The position numbers were made by a program, and so were the translations under genes. The notes beneath the pieces were generated by a model. It was not told the origin of the DNA, did no database searches, and saw nothing but the letters and a program-made list of their open reading frames with translations. From Polynucleobacter sp. MWH-Braz-FAM2G (GTDB lineage: Bacteria; Pseudomonadota; Gammaproteobacteria; Burkholderiales; Burkholderiaceae), in assembly GCF_018687635.1 (NCBI RefSeq), contig NZ_CP061300.1, positions 1,819,424 to 1,883,423 of the forward strand: 64,000 bases of DNA, in the 5' to 3' direction. Positions 1 through 10,473 of this stretch are shown here, in pieces. How positions within the stretch are numbered: position 1 is the first letter of the stretch; each line of letters starts with the position of its first letter.

Positions 1-2621
1 CCCTTTGGGTTCCCGGCACTGATCATGCCGGTATTGCCACTCAAATTGTGGTCGAGCGTCAATTAGATGCACAAAAAATATCTCGCCACGATTTAGGTCG
101 CGATAAGTTCTTGGAAAAAGTGTGGGAGTGGAAAGAAACATCTGGCAACACCATCACACGTCAAATTCGTCGTTTAGGCGCTTCGATTGATTGGGGTAAA
201 GAATATTTCACAATGGACAGCAAGATGTCCAAGGCAGTAGTTGAAGTTTTTGTTCGCCTGCATGAGCAAGGTTTGATTTATCGCGGCAAACGTTTAGTGA
301 ACTGGGATCCCGTTCTTGGTACTGCCGTCTCTGATTTAGAAGTGGTTAGCGAAGAAGAAGATGGCTCAATGTGGCATATCCGTTATCCATTGACAGATGG
401 ATCGGGTCACCTGACAGTTGCCACCACTCGCCCTGAAACCCTGCTGGGTGACGTCGCCGTCATGGTGAATCCAGAGGATGAGCGTTACAAGCATCTCATT
501 GGCAAATCAGTCAACTTGCCTTTATGCGATCGCCAAATTCCCATCATTGCTGATGATTATGTAGATTTGAACTTTGGAACCGGTGTTGTCAAAGTAACTC
601 CTGCGCACGACTTCAACGACTATGCAGTAGGTCAACGTCATCAATTACCAATGATCAACATCCTCACTTTGGATGCCATGATTAATGAAAATGCTCCAGC
701 AGCATACAGGGGCATGGAACGTTTTGCAGCACGCAAACAAGTAGTAACAGATTTAGATGCTGCTGGCCTATTAGAAAAAGTTCAGCCACATAAATTGATG
801 GTGCCACGTGGTGATCGAACTCAAACCATTATTGAGCCAATGCTCACGGATCAATGGTTTGTCGCTATGTCCAAACCAAGCCCTGATAATAAATATCAGC
901 CAGGCTCTTCGATTGCAGGCGCAGCATTAGATGCGGTTACCAAGGGCGATATCAAACTCGTTCCTGAAAATTGGATTAATACCTATACACAATGGTTGGA
1001 AAATATTCAGGACTGGTGCATCTCTCGTCAACTTTGGTGGGGCCACCAAATCCCAGCTTGGTATGGTGATGATGGGCAGATTTTTGTTGGTCGCTCTGAA
1101 GAAGAAGCTAAGGCCAAAGCTGCTGCCGCAGGCTATACCGGCAAACTTAATCGCGACCCAGATGTTCTCGATACTTGGTTCAGCTCTGCCCTTGTACCTT
1201 TTAGCTCATTAGGTTGGCCTGATGAAACTCCAGCACTAAATCATTTCTTACCCTCCTCTGTTTTAGTCACTGGATTTGACATTATTTTCTTCTGGGTAGC
1301 CCGCATGGTCATGATGACCTGCCACTTCACAGGAAAGGTGCCATTTCATACGGTCTATGTGCATGGTCTAGTACGTGATGCTGAAGGTCAAAAAATGAGC
1401 AAGTCCAAAGGCAATACTTTGGATCCAATTGACTTAATAGATGGCATCAAGATTGAGGAGTTAGTAAGCAAGCGAACTACTGGCCTCATGAATCCAAAAC
1501 AGGCGGAGAGTATTAGCAAGAAAACCAAAAAAGAATTTCCGGATGGTATTCCAGCTTTTGGTACTGATGCCTTGCGTTTTACTTTTGCATCCCTAGCTTC
1601 GCTTGGCCGCAATATCAATTTTGACCAAAAACGTTGCGAGGGTTATCGTAATTTCTGCAACAAACTTTGGAACGCCACACGCTTTGTTCTGATGAACTGC
1701 CCTGGCAATGATGAAGATAATGGCTTAGCGCCATGCGACAACCAATGCGGTCCTGATGGTTATTTAGACTTTTCGCCTGCAGATAAATGGATCGTATCTC
1801 AACTCCAAAGAACTGAAGCCGATGTCGCCAAAGGATTTGAGAATTACCGCTTTGACAATATTGCCAGCAGCATCTACCAATTTGTTTGGGATGAGTATTG
1901 TGATTGGTATCTAGAGCTTGCTAAAGTTCAACTACAAACAGGCACACCGGCACAGCAACGCGCCACTCGTCGCACGCTCTTGCGTGTCTTAGAAACCATT
2001 CTGCGCTTAGCGCACCCATTAATTCCATTCATTACCGAAACGCTTTGGCAAACCGTTGGTCCAAAGTCTGGAAAAGATTTGGCACAGCAAGCCAAACAAA
2101 CTATTGCTCTTCAACCTTACCCTGTTGCCCAGCCTGAGAAAATCGATGAGCAAAGTGAAGCTTGGGTTGCACAAGTTAAGGCGATTGTGGATGCGTGTCG
2201 TAACTTGCGTGGTGAGATGCAAGTTCCCCCAGGGCAAAAGGTTCCACTGTGGATCTTCGGGCCACAAGAGTTCCTAAAAATAGCCACTCCTTATCTCATG
2301 GCACTGGCTAAGTTAACGGAAGTAAAAATTTACACTGATGAATCTGCGCTTGAAAAAGATGCTCCTGGGGCACCAATAGCGCTGGTGGGCGATATCAAGC
2401 TTTTACTCAAGATTGAGGTGGATGTCGCAGCCGAACGTGTTCGCCTGGGCAAGGAAATTGAGCGCCTAGCCAATGAAATCAATAAAGCTAAGGGCAAGCT
2501 AACCAACGAAAGCTTTGTGGCTCGCGCCCCAGCAGAAGTGGTTGCACAGGAAAAACAACGTCTGGCAGGATTTGAACAAAATCATGAGAAGCTTGTTGCA
2601 CAATTAGAGCGTCTCAAATAA
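1..2621 (+). CDS. valS: Valyl-tRNA synthetase, 5' end cut by window edge
   Basis: Class I synthetase that charges tRNA(Val) with valine and edits misactivated threonine. The reading frame is open from base 3 and starts inside the protein at the conserved W-V-P-G-T-D-H-A-G motif, so the N-terminus with the HIGH signature lies outside the window. The GTG at 48 is only an internal valine. The KMSKS loop is intact (bases 1392-1406), the editing domain lies between, the anticodon-binding helical domain follows, and the last 70 or so residues form the charged coiled-coil tail typical of ValRS. The visible part is about 872 residues, consistent with a full-length protein of 930-980. galU follows after 31 bases on the same strand, probably in one transcript. 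Confidence 0.97.
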   Translation, partial: LWVPGTDHAGIATQIVVERQLDAQKISRHDLGRDKFLEKVWEWKETSGNTITRQIRRLGASIDWGKEYFTMDSKMSKAVVEVFVRLHEQGLIYRGKRLVNWDPVLGTAVSDLEVVSEEEDGSMWHIRYPLTDGSGHLTVATTRPETLLGDVAVMVNPEDERYKHLIGKSVNLPLCDRQIPIIADDYVDLNFGTGVVKVTPAHDFNDYAVGQRHQLPMINILTLDAMINENAPAAYRGMERFAARKQVVTDLDAAGLLEKVQPHKLMVPRGDRTQTIIEPMLTDQWFVAMSKPSPDNKYQPGSSIAGAALDAVTKGDIKLVPENWINTYTQWLENIQDWCISRQLWWGHQIPAWYGDDGQIFVGRSEEEAKAKAAAAGYTGKLNRDPDVLDTWFSSALVPFSSLGWPDETPALNHFLPSSVLVTGFDIIFFWVARMVMMTCHFTGKVPFHTVYVHGLVRDAEGQKMSKSKGNTLDPIDLIDGIKIEELVSKRTTGLMNPKQAESISKKTKKEFPDGIPAFGTDALRFTFASLASLGRNINFDQKRCEGYRNFCNKLWNATRFVLMNCPGNDEDNGLAPCDNQCGPDGYLDFSPADKWIVSQLQRTEADVAKGFENYRFDNIASSIYQFVWDEYCDWYLELAKVQLQTGTPAQQRATRRTLLRVLETILRLAHPLIPFITETLWQTVGPKSGKDLAQQAKQTIALQPYPVAQPEKIDEQSEAWVAQVKAIVDACRNLRGEMQVPPGQKVPLWIFGPQEFLKIATPYLMALAKLTEVKIYTDESALEKDAPGAPIALVGDIKLLLKIEVDVAAERVRLGKEIERLANEINKAKGKLTNESFVARAPAEVVAQEKQRLAGFEQNHEKLVAQLERLK

Positions 2622-2652
2622 GTAGCACTCAAATAAAGCGATTGGAAGTCAT

Positions 2653-3537
2653 ATGCCATTAAGCACTAAAGCAGTCACCAAAGCAGTCTTTCCGGTTGCG
2701 GGCCTAGGCACACGCTTCTTGCCCGCCACTAAGGCCAGCCCTAAAGAGATGCTGAATGTGGTCGACAAGCCACTAATTCAATACGCGGTTGAAGAAGCTA
2801 TCGCTGCAGGCATCACTGAAATGATTTTCGTTACTGGACGTAGTAAACGAGCTATTGAAGATCACTTTGATAAAGCCTATGAACTTGAAGCTGAGTTAGA
2901 AGCGAAAAATAAACAGGCACTTCTTGAGATTGTCCGCAGCGTAAAACCGAGTCATGTAGATTGTGTCTATGTGCGACAGCCAGAGGCTCTTGGCCTTGGC
3001 CATGCGGTATTGTGCGCAGAAAAACTAGTGCGTGACGAACCATTCGCCATCATTCTGGCTGATGACTTATTGGATGGCCAACCACCCGTTCTTAAGCAAA
3101 TGTTAAAAGTCTTTGAAGAGCAGAATGGATCAGTACTAGCCGTAGAAAAGATTGATCCAGCCAAGAGTAGCTCGTACGGCATTGTTTCAGGCACTGAAGT
3201 ATCAAAAGGCATTCATCGCCTCAATGGCATTGTAGAAAAGCCTCAACCAAAAGACGCACCGTCCAATCTCGCAGTTGTTGGTCGCTATGTTTTGTCATCT
3301 GACATCTTCAGTCATATACGTAATCTCAAGCCAGGTGCGGGTGGTGAAATTCAACTCACTGATGCCATCGCCTCTTTGTTAAAAGAAGAGCTGGTTTTTG
3401 CCTATGAATATGATGGTGTGCGCTATGACTGCGGCAGCAAATTGGGCTACCTCAAAGCTTCTGTAGAGTTTGCCTTGCGTCACCCAGAGGTATCTAGTGA
3501 CTTTGCTGACTATCTCAAGAGTCGCTCTTTAAGCTAA
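2653..3537 (+). CDS. galU: UTP--glucose-1-phosphate uridylyltransferase
   Basis: Makes UDP-glucose from UTP and glucose-1-phosphate, a precursor for cell-surface polysaccharides. The 294 residues match the usual length of about 290-300. The nucleotide-binding motif [17 protein letters not shown] lies at about residues 18-34, followed by the [12 protein letters not shown] segment, and VEKP and GGEIQLTDA occur further on, all diagnostic of bacterial GalU. ATG 2653 has a GGAAG ribosome-binding site just upstream. It sits 31 bases behind valS and is closed by a strong intrinsic terminator. Confidence 0.97.
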   Translation: MPLSTKAVTKAVFPVAGLGTRFLPATKASPKEMLNVVDKPLIQYAVEEAIAAGITEMIFVTGRSKRAIEDHFDKAYELEAELEAKNKQALLEIVRSVKPSHVDCVYVRQPEALGLGHAVLCAEKLVRDEPFAIILADDLLDGQPPVLKQMLKVFEEQNGSVLAVEKIDPAKSSSYGIVSGTEVSKGIHRLNGIVEKPQPKDAPSNLAVVGRYVLSSDIFSHIRNLKPGAGGEIQLTDAIASLLKEELVFAYEYDGVRYDCGSKLGYLKASVEFALRHPEVSSDFADYLKSRSLS

Positions 3538-3558
3538 ACACTGGGTAGACAAAATACA

Positions 3559-3588
3559 AAAGGCAGAGGTCGAACTCTGCCTTTTTTC
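3559..3588 (+). terminator. Intrinsic terminator of valS-galU
   Basis: A perfect stem AGGCAGAG/CTCTGCCT (3561-3568 with 3575-3582) and a 6-base loop are followed by a run of T. The A-run before the stem means it could also work for the minus-strand alaS-tusA-like transcript that ends about 55 bases further on. Confidence 0.85.
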
Positions 3589-3643
3589 TTGCCTCAATGA
3601 ACGTCCAAATTTATGTGCTCACTCAAAGATAAGAGATGTTTGC

Positions 3644-3889
3644 TTATCTACGTTTCATAAAGAAAACTAGCACATCACCTTCAGTTGTACTGGCGAGCAG
3701 CTCATTTCCAGTTTGTTTAGCAAAAGCCGGAAAGTCATGGGCAGCCCCCGCATCCGTTGCTTTAATCTTCAATACTTCTCCAGATTGCATCGTTGCTAAA
3801 GCTTTTTTTGTACGCAAGATAGGCAAAGGGCAATTCATCCCAATGGCATCGACCTCTGCATTAAAGGCAATATTCACAGCTTCACTCAT
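3644..3889 (-). CDS. TusA/SirA-family sulfur-carrier protein
   Basis: Small TusA-like protein of 81 residues. It carries the family motif [11 protein letters not shown], whose cysteine would hold a persulfide, and the expected beta-alpha-beta-alpha-beta pattern. Members relay sulfur for tRNA 2-thiolation, molybdenum cofactor or other thiolations; which job this one does cannot be read from sequence. I chose ATG 3889 over an in-frame start at 3904 because its A-T-G-A overlaps the alaS stop codon, a classic translational-coupling junction. It therefore depends on alaS transcription and probably on alaS translation. It could be a TusA paralog rather than the thiouridine-pathway TusA. Confidence 0.85.
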   Translation of the reverse strand: MSEAVNIAFNAEVDAIGMNCPLPILRTKKALATMQSGEVLKIKATDAGAAHDFPAFAKQTGNELLASTTEGDVLVFFMKRR

Positions 3890-6510
3890 TTGCTTGCTAC
3901 CCAATCTTTAACACTCTCTAGAGCAGAACCCAATTTACTCGGATCCGTGCCCCCAGCCATTGCCATCTCAGGCTTGCCACCACCCTTACCACCAACCTGT
4001 TGAGCAACAAAGTTCACTAGATCGCCTGCCTTCAATTTACCTATGGAGTCCGCAGTTACACCTGCAATCAAACTCACCTTGCCACCTTGCACCGAGGCTA
4101 AAACAATAGCGGCAGTCTTTAGCTTTGCTTTAAGTGCGTCCATTGTCTCCCGTAGCACGCCAGCATCCGCACCATCCAAACGAGCAGCAAGTACTTTGAT
4201 GCCGTTCACATCGATCGCTTGACTAGCTAACTCATCACCTTGGCTTGCTGCTAATTTAGAATTGGCTTTCTCTAGTTCGCGCTCAGCCTGTCGCAGGCTT
4301 TCTTGCAATTGCGCAACACGATTTACCAAATCCCCAGGGTGTGTTTTAAGGATGCTCGCAGCCTCATTGACCCTGTCTTCTAAGTTTTGTAAAAACTGTA
4401 ATGCGTTCTTTCCAGTGACAGCTTCCACCCGACGAATACCCGCAGCCACGCCACCTTCTGAAACAATCTTTAAGCTGCCAATATCCCCAGTGCGTGACAC
4501 GTGAGTACCGCCACATAGCTCCTTAGAAGAGCCAATCTCCAGAACACGCACCTCATCACCATACTTCTCACCAAAGAGCATCATGGCACCCGTCTTTTGT
4601 GCGTCATCCAAAGACATCACCTTGCCAGAGGTGGCTGTATTTTCAAGAATCTCTAGATTCACAATATCCTCAATACGACGAATTTGCTCAGCCGTAATTG
4701 GCGCATTGTGAGTAAAGTCGAAACGGGTCTTAGTAGCATCAACCAACGAACCCTTTTGTTGCACATGATCACCCAACACTTCGCGTAACGCTTTATGCAA
4801 GATGTGAGTTGCACTGTGGTTGCGCATCGTGTCAGTTCTTTGCTGTGCATCTACCAATGCATTCAGTACATCCCCAACCTTGAGCTCACCCTCAAGCACT
4901 TCGCCCTGATGACCAAACACATCCGCTTGGATCTTAAAAGTATCTTCCACGGCAAAGCGAATGCTTTCATTACGAAGTTCCCCCTTATCACCAACCTGAC
5001 CACCAGACTCGGCATAAAAAGGAGTGTTATCCAAGACAATCACGGCTGCATCACCAGCTTTGACAGACGACACAGCTGAGCCATCAACATACAAGGCAGT
5101 CACTTTAGCGCCTTCGTGTTTTAGAGTGTCATAGCCATGAAACTGAGTTGGCGCACCTTTGTAATCTAATCCCTGAGCTACCTTGAACTTTCCCGCAGCC
5201 CTAGCCTGATCACGCTGCTTTTGCATCGCCAGCTCAAAACCATCCGCATCAACAGTAACGCCGCGTTCACGACAAACATCAGCCGTCAAATCCAACGGGA
5301 ACCCAAAAGTGTCATGTAGACGGAAAGCTGTCTCACCATCAACTACTTTTGCGCCGCCTGCTAAAGCGCCGTCCAAAATTTCCATACCATTAGCAATCGT
5401 TTGGAAGAAACGCTCTTCTTCTTGCTTGAGTACTTCGCTAACCTTGTCTTGTGCTGCACGCAATTCTGGATAAGCATCGCCCATTTCTTTTACAAGCGCT
5501 GGTACCAATTGATAAAAGAATGGTTTACGGGCACCTAGCTTATATCCATGTCGAATCGCACGACGGGCAATGCGACGCAATACATACCCTCGTCCAGCAT
5601 TACCTGGAATCACGCCATCAACCACAATAAAGCTGCAGGCGCGGATGTGGTCAGCGATCACTTTCAAGGAGGGGCTCGCCGCATCGCAGTTACCCCCGCC
5701 AGCAGCATCTACCGCCTCCTTTGAGGCTTTGAGCAAATTAACGAAAAGATCGATTTCATAATTGGAGTGAACATGCTGCAACACAGCGGCAATACGCTCA
5801 AGACCCATACCAGTATCAACACTAGGCTTTGGTAACGGATGCATCACACCCGCTTCGTCCCGGTTGAATTGCATAAAAACATTGTTCCAAATTTCGATGA
5901 AGCGATCGCCATCCTCATCTGGGCTTCCAGGAGGGCCGCCAGGAATGTGCTCGCCGTGATCGTAGAAGATTTCAGTACAAGGACCACACGGTCCCGTATC
6001 ACCCATCATCCAAAAATTATCTGATGCGTAACGTGCACCCTTGTTATCACCGATCCTAATGATGCGATCAGCGGGTACTCCTATTTGTTTATTCCAAATC
6101 TCGTACGCCTCATCATCCTCTGCGTATACGGTTACCAAGAGTTTTTCTTTAGGTAATTCAAAGACTTGCGTTAATAAATCCCATGCAAATTGGATTGCGT
6201 CTTTCTTGAAATAGTCTCCAAACGAGAAATTTCCCAGCATTTCAAAAAAGGTGTGATGGCGGGCTGTATACCCGACGTTATCCAAATCGTTGTGCTTTCC
6301 TCCGGCCCGAATGCACTTTTGGGCCGTCGTAGCGCGTTGATATGGGCGCTTATCAAAGCCTAAAAACACATCTTTAAACTGGTTCATTCCCGCATTAGTA
6401 AATAGCAGGGTTGGGTCATCACCTGGCACCACAGGGCTAGATGGAACGATTTGGTGGCCTTTTTGGGCAAAGAAGTCCAGGTAAGCCTGGCGAATTTGGG
6501 AGACTTTCAT
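3886..6510 (-). CDS. alaS: Alanyl-tRNA synthetase
   Basis: Class II synthetase of 874 residues, the normal length. The N-terminal [15 protein letters not shown] matches the family start. The editing-domain zinc motif HSATHxLHxAL lies near residue 565 with C-G-G-T-H near 663. The C-terminal domain has the glycine-rich G-G-K-G-G-G-K-P segment near 842. ATG 6510 has no recognisable Shine-Dalgarno sequence, while a good promoter ends 7 bases upstream, suggesting a leaderless message. It is divergent from tctB, and its stop codon overlaps the start of the TusA-like gene. Confidence 0.97.
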   Translation of the reverse strand: MKVSQIRQAYLDFFAQKGHQIVPSSPVVPGDDPTLLFTNAGMNQFKDVFLGFDKRPYQRATTAQKCIRAGGKHNDLDNVGYTARHHTFFEMLGNFSFGDYFKKDAIQFAWDLLTQVFELPKEKLLVTVYAEDDEAYEIWNKQIGVPADRIIRIGDNKGARYASDNFWMMGDTGPCGPCTEIFYDHGEHIPGGPPGSPDEDGDRFIEIWNNVFMQFNRDEAGVMHPLPKPSVDTGMGLERIAAVLQHVHSNYEIDLFVNLLKASKEAVDAAGGGNCDAASPSLKVIADHIRACSFIVVDGVIPGNAGRGYVLRRIARRAIRHGYKLGARKPFFYQLVPALVKEMGDAYPELRAAQDKVSEVLKQEEERFFQTIANGMEILDGALAGGAKVVDGETAFRLHDTFGFPLDLTADVCRERGVTVDADGFELAMQKQRDQARAAGKFKVAQGLDYKGAPTQFHGYDTLKHEGAKVTALYVDGSAVSSVKAGDAAVIVLDNTPFYAESGGQVGDKGELRNESIRFAVEDTFKIQADVFGHQGEVLEGELKVGDVLNALVDAQQRTDTMRNHSATHILHKALREVLGDHVQQKGSLVDATKTRFDFTHNAPITAEQIRRIEDIVNLEILENTATSGKVMSLDDAQKTGAMMLFGEKYGDEVRVLEIGSSKELCGGTHVSRTGDIGSLKIVSEGGVAAGIRRVEAVTGKNALQFLQNLEDRVNEAASILKTHPGDLVNRVAQLQESLRQAERELEKANSKLAASQGDELASQAIDVNGIKVLAARLDGADAGVLRETMDALKAKLKTAAIVLASVQGGKVSLIAGVTADSIGKLKAGDLVNFVAQQVGGKGGGKPEMAMAGGTDPSKLGSALESVKDWVASK

Positions 6511-6517
6511 GGCAATA

Positions 6518-6546
6518 ATTATCGCATTGGCACTAGCCTAGGGCAA
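6518..6546 (-). promoter_or_regulatory. Predicted sigma-70 promoter of alaS
   Basis: On the minus strand TTGCCC (6546-6541), a 17-base spacer and GATAAT (6523-6518) match the -35/-10 consensus well. The -10 box ends 7 bases before the alaS ATG, so the transcript would start at or within a base or two of the start codon. Confidence 0.55.
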
Positions 6547-6550
6547 ACGC

Positions 6551-6581
6551 TAGACAAGAAGCCCCAAACCTGCCTTACAAT
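6551..6581 (+). promoter_or_regulatory. Possible promoter of tctBA
   Basis: TAGACA (6551-6556) and TACAAT (6576-6581) face tctB. The 19-base spacer is longer than ideal. The leader would be about 45 bases and contain the AAGGAG ribosome-binding site. Confidence 0.35.
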
Positions 6582-6632
6582 CCCACAACATCAATAAAAA
6601 TCGACAGTTAAGTCGACAACAAGGAGAGCAAC

Positions 6633-7094
6633 TTGAAAATTCGCAATCAACGGGATTTTGGGGCTGGAGTCATGTATATAGTGATCGGCCTCTTCTTCAC
6701 CATCATGGCAACTCAATACCCTATGGGCACCGCTGCAAAAATGGGTCCAGGGTATTTCCCATTCTTCTTGGGCATCCTAATGGCCCTCCTGGGACTTTTG
6801 GTTTTAGTTCAGTCACTCAATGCAAAAGCGGCGATTGAAAGTATCCCAAAATTCAACTGGCGAATCATCGCTCAAATTACTGGTTCAGTAATTCTTTACG
6901 GTTTATTGTTACCGCGTCTTGGATTTTTAATTGCAGTGGTTGTTTTAGTTTTAGTATCTGCAAGCGCTAGCAAGGAATTCACTTGGAAAGGCTCATTAAT
7001 TAATGCAGGCTTCCTTGTTGCATTTACTTATTCAGTATTCGTGTTGGGCCTGAAACTTCAGTTCCCACTCCTGCCTGTATTCCTACAACAATAA
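6633..7094 (+). CDS. tctB: Tripartite tricarboxylate transporter small membrane subunit TctB
   Basis: Small integral-membrane subunit of a TTT-family secondary importer for carboxylates, 153 residues with about four hydrophobic segments. It opens with the G-A-G-V-M-Y-I-V-I-G-L-F-F style helix and the Y-P-M-G-T-A-A-K-M-G-P-G-Y-F-P motif that marks TctB/DUF1468. The start is TTG 6633, supported by a strong AAGGAG seven bases upstream; the next ATG (6672) would remove part of the first helix. tctA follows after 18 bases. No tctC binding-protein gene is present nearby. Confidence 0.88.
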   Translation: MKIRNQRDFGAGVMYIVIGLFFTIMATQYPMGTAAKMGPGYFPFFLGILMALLGLLVLVQSLNAKAAIESIPKFNWRIIAQITGSVILYGLLLPRLGFLIAVVVLVLVSASASKEFTWKGSLINAGFLVAFTYSVFVLGLKLQFPLLPVFLQQ

Positions 7095-7112
7095 CGAACC
7101 GGGACTCTGAAA

Positions 7113-8615
7113 ATGGATTTATTTGCTAACCTAGCACTCGGTTTCGATACCGCGTTCACATTACAAAATCTTCTCTACTGCCTTATCGGCTGTATTTTAG
7201 GGACTCTCATCGGCGTATTGCCAGGTCTTGGCCCAATCGCAACCATTGCGATGCTTTTGCCAGCTACTTATGCCTTACCTCCAATCGCAGCACTGATTAT
7301 GTTAGCTGGTATCTACTACGGCTCTCAATACGGTGGTTCAACAACCGCGATCCTACTAAACATTCCAGGGGAGACCTCCTCGGTGGTAACGGCAATTGAT
7401 GGTTACCAGATGGCTCGCAATGGCCGCGCTGGTGTTGCTCTCTTTACTGCTGGTATGGGTTCGTTCTTCGCTGGTTGCGTGGCAACTTTAGTATTGGCTG
7501 CCTTTGCCGCGCCACTGTCTCAGTTGGCCTTTAAGTTCGGTCCTGCCGAATACTTCTCCTTGATGGTCTTAGGTTTAATTGGTGCGGTTGTATTGGCATC
7601 CGGCTCTTTGATTAAGGCTATTGGCATGATCATCTTAGGCCTTTTAATGGGCCTGATTGGCACTGACGTTAACTCAGGCGTATCTCGTTATGCTTTTGAT
7701 ATCCCTGAATTGAGCGATGGCATCGGTTTCGTAGCAGTTGCCATGGGCGTATTTGGTTTTGCCGAGATCATGGGTAACCTAGAGAAGTCTGGCGAAGATG
7801 AGGGCTTCCTCAATAAGCTCACTAGCATGGTTCCAACTAAATCTGATGTGAAACGCATGGTTCCATCTATTTTGCGTGGAACAACGATTGGTTCCGTTTT
7901 AGGTATCTTGCCAGGTGGTGGCGCCGCTTTGGCAGCCTTTGGCGCTTACTCAGTTGAGAAAAAATCTTCCAAGTACAGTCATGAGTTTGGTAAAGGCGCC
8001 ATTGAAGGTGTCGCAGGTCCAGAAGCAGCAAATAATGCGGCTGCTCAAACCTCATTCATTCCATTACTTACATTAGGTATTCCACCAAACGCAGTGATGG
8101 CCTTGATGGTGGGCGCAATGACGATTCACAACATTCAACCTGGTCCACAAGTGATGACCAGCAATCCAGCATTGTTCTGGGGTCTGATTGCCTCCATGTG
8201 GATTGGTAACGTGATGTTGATCCTCTTGAACTTGCCACTCATTGGCATTTGGGTGAAGCTCTTGAAGATTCCTTATCGCTTCCTCTACCCAGCTATTTTG
8301 GTGTTCTGCTGTATAGGCGTGTATACCGTTAATAACACCGTATTTGATGTATATGTAACAGCGGGCTTCGGCTTGATTGGTTACCTATTCTTCAAGCTAG
8401 GCTGCGAACCACCTCCATTGCTATTGGGCTTTGTGCTCGGACCAATGATGGAAGAGAACTTCCGCCGCGCCTTATTGCTGTCCCGCGGTGACTTCACTAC
8501 TTTCGTAACCCGTCCACTTTCCTTGGGTCTGCTAATCGCAGCAGCCCTCCTAGTGGTGATCGTGGCACTGCCTGCAGTGAAGAAAACTCGTGAAGAGGCA
8601 TTCGTGGAAGATTAA
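7113..8615 (+). CDS. tctA: Tripartite tricarboxylate transporter large membrane subunit TctA
   Basis: The 12-helix-class permease subunit that moves a tricarboxylate or related organic acid using an ion gradient. Its 500 residues match the family. The conserved glycine-rich motifs are present in both halves: G-V-L-P-G-L-G-P near residue 33 and G-I-L-P-G-G-G-A-A-L-A near residue 268, followed by E-G-V-A-G-P-E-A-A-N-N-A. It is transcribed with tctB and ends in a clear terminator. Substrate cannot be read from the permease; it would be set by an unlinked periplasmic TctC protein. Confidence 0.93.
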   Translation: MDLFANLALGFDTAFTLQNLLYCLIGCILGTLIGVLPGLGPIATIAMLLPATYALPPIAALIMLAGIYYGSQYGGSTTAILLNIPGETSSVVTAIDGYQMARNGRAGVALFTAGMGSFFAGCVATLVLAAFAAPLSQLAFKFGPAEYFSLMVLGLIGAVVLASGSLIKAIGMIILGLLMGLIGTDVNSGVSRYAFDIPELSDGIGFVAVAMGVFGFAEIMGNLEKSGEDEGFLNKLTSMVPTKSDVKRMVPSILRGTTIGSVLGILPGGGAALAAFGAYSVEKKSSKYSHEFGKGAIEGVAGPEAANNAAAQTSFIPLLTLGIPPNAVMALMVGAMTIHNIQPGPQVMTSNPALFWGLIASMWIGNVMLILLNLPLIGIWVKLLKIPYRFLYPAILVFCCIGVYTVNNTVFDVYVTAGFGLIGYLFFKLGCEPPPLLLGFVLGPMMEENFRRALLLSRGDFTTFVTRPLSLGLLIAAALLVVIVALPAVKKTREEAFVED

Positions 8616-8637
8616 TTTCTACCGCCTCTCTAGAAAC

Positions 8638-8664
8638 AAGCCCGCTGTAGTTTGCGGGCTTTTT
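8638..8664 (+). terminator. Intrinsic terminator of tctBA
   Basis: Perfect 8-bp stem AAGCCCGC/GCGGGCTT (8638-8645 with 8654-8661), 8-base loop and a T-run. It separates tctA from glnS, so glnS must have its own promoter. Confidence 0.85.
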
Positions 8665-8688
8665 CTTTATGGGTCTCGGGGTTTTCTC

Positions 8689-8694
8689 TACAAT
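8689..8694 (+). promoter_or_regulatory. Predicted -10 box of glnS, leaderless arrangement
   Basis: TACAAT ends exactly 6 bases before the glnS ATG. No Shine-Dalgarno sequence lies in front of the ATG and the tctA terminator sits directly upstream, so a promoter must be here. The -35 region is poor (TTTATG at 17-base spacing). Confidence 0.5.
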
Positions 8695-8700
8695 GTGGCT

Positions 8701-10473
8701 ATGTCCCAAGATAGCAAACCCTCCAAACCAAATGCCGGCGCCGCGGCCGAACCCTCCAACTTCTTACGCCAAATCATCGATCAAGATTTAGCGAGCGGGG
8801 CTTTTTCTCAGCGCACCAATTTAGCAGGGGAAGCTATTCCATCCGTCATCACGCGTTTTCCGCCAGAACCTAATGGATATTTGCATATTGGTCACGCCAA
8901 AAGTATCTGCTTGAACTTTGGCCTAGCCGCTGATTACAACAATCAAGCTGGCGGTGCTCGCTGCAATATGCGTCTCGATGACACCAATCCAGTTAAAGAA
9001 GATGTTGAGTACGCCGATAGTATTTTGGATGCGGTGAAATGGCTCGGGTTCGATTGGGGCACACATCTTTATCACGCGAGCGATTACTTTGATCATCTCT
9101 ATGAATTTGCCGAGATTTTGATTCAGAACGGTAAGGCCTATGTGGATAGTCAAAGCGCTGAAGACATCCACACCAATCGCGGTAATTTTGGCCAAGCAGG
9201 AAAAAATAGTCCTTATCGCAATCGCAGCCCTGAAGAAAATCTCGCATTATTTCGAGAGATGCGCGATGGAAAGTACAAAGATGGCGAACACGTTCTGCGC
9301 CTGAAGATTGACATGTCGCATCCGAATATAGTCATGCGCGATCCCGTTGTATATCGCATTCGCCATACCGACCATCATCGCACTGGAAACAAGTGGTGCA
9401 TCTACCCGCTATACGACTTTACTCATTGCATCTCAGATGCACTAGAAAATGTCTCTCACTCCATATGTACGTTGGAGTTTGAAAACAATCGTCCACTCTA
9501 TGACTGGATTGTGAACTCACTAAAAGAGCTTGGCGTCTTCAAAGACCCCGTTCCGCATCAATATGAATTCGCTCGCCTCAATCTGACCTACACCATCACC
9601 AGCAAACGCAAACTCTTGCAGCTTGTTGAAGAAAAGCATGTAGAAGGCTGGGATGATCCGCGTATGCCTACCATCGTTGGTATTCGACGTCGTGGCTATA
9701 CCCCTGAAAGTATTCGTTTATTTTGTGAACGTATTGGCGTATCAAAAGCAGATAGTTGGATTGATATGAGCACTCTTGATCAAGCCTTACGCGATGATCT
9801 TGAAGTTAGGGCACCACGAGCTACTGCAGTACTTAAACCATTAAAACTTATTGTTGAAAATTTTGATGCTTCAGCAAAAGAAGCATGTTCCGCACCACGC
9901 CACCCAAATCATCCAGAGTGGGGTAATCGTGACTTTAATTTCACACGTGAACTGTGGATTGAGGCGGATGACTTTATGCAAGAGCCTATCAAAGGATTCT
10001 TCAGGCTATACCCACCGATTGGGGATCAGCCTGGTAGTCGCGTTCGTTTGCGCCATGGCTTTGTCGTTGAATGCACTGGATTTCAAACCGATGCACAAGG
10101 CAACGTCACACAAGTTACTGTGACTCATTTCCCAGATAGCAAGAGCGGTACTCCAGGATCTAATGATTACAAAGTCAAAGGCAATATTCATTGGATCAGC
10201 GCCGCCGAAGCCATCCCTGCAGAAGTGCGCCTTTACGATCACCTCTTTACTGATCCACATCCAGATAGCGGTGATAAAAATTTCTTGGATGCTATTAATC
10301 CCAATTCCAAGCAAACTATTGAAGCCTATCTAGAGCCTTCTATGAAGGATGTCAAAGCTGAAGATCGTTTTCAGTTTGAACGACATGGCTACTTTGTTGC
10401 CGATAAAAATGACTCCAAACCTGGCAAGCCAGTATTTAACCGCACAGTTGGCCTTAAGGATTCTTGGAAATAG
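8701..10473 (+). CDS. glnS: Glutaminyl-tRNA synthetase
   Basis: Class I synthetase that charges tRNA(Gln) directly. From ATG 8701 the protein has 590 residues, close to E. coli GlnRS plus a short N-terminal extension. The HIGH-type motif P-P-E-P-N-G-Y-L-H-I-G-H is at about residues 54-65. The second signature, T-I-T-S-K-R-K-L near residue 300, is the GlnRS form rather than that of GluRS. An in-frame ATG at 8590 was rejected because it would lie inside tctA and read through its terminator. The 3' end overlaps the convergent YeeZ-like gene by 20 bases. Confidence 0.96.
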   Translation: MSQDSKPSKPNAGAAAEPSNFLRQIIDQDLASGAFSQRTNLAGEAIPSVITRFPPEPNGYLHIGHAKSICLNFGLAADYNNQAGGARCNMRLDDTNPVKEDVEYADSILDAVKWLGFDWGTHLYHASDYFDHLYEFAEILIQNGKAYVDSQSAEDIHTNRGNFGQAGKNSPYRNRSPEENLALFREMRDGKYKDGEHVLRLKIDMSHPNIVMRDPVVYRIRHTDHHRTGNKWCIYPLYDFTHCISDALENVSHSICTLEFENNRPLYDWIVNSLKELGVFKDPVPHQYEFARLNLTYTITSKRKLLQLVEEKHVEGWDDPRMPTIVGIRRRGYTPESIRLFCERIGVSKADSWIDMSTLDQALRDDLEVRAPRATAVLKPLKLIVENFDASAKEACSAPRHPNHPEWGNRDFNFTRELWIEADDFMQEPIKGFFRLYPPIGDQPGSRVRLRHGFVVECTGFQTDAQGNVTQVTVTHFPDSKSGTPGSNDYKVKGNIHWISAAEAIPAEVRLYDHLFTDPHPDSGDKNFLDAINPNSKQTIEAYLEPSMKDVKAEDRFQFERHGYFVADKNDSKPGKPVFNRTVGLKDSWK

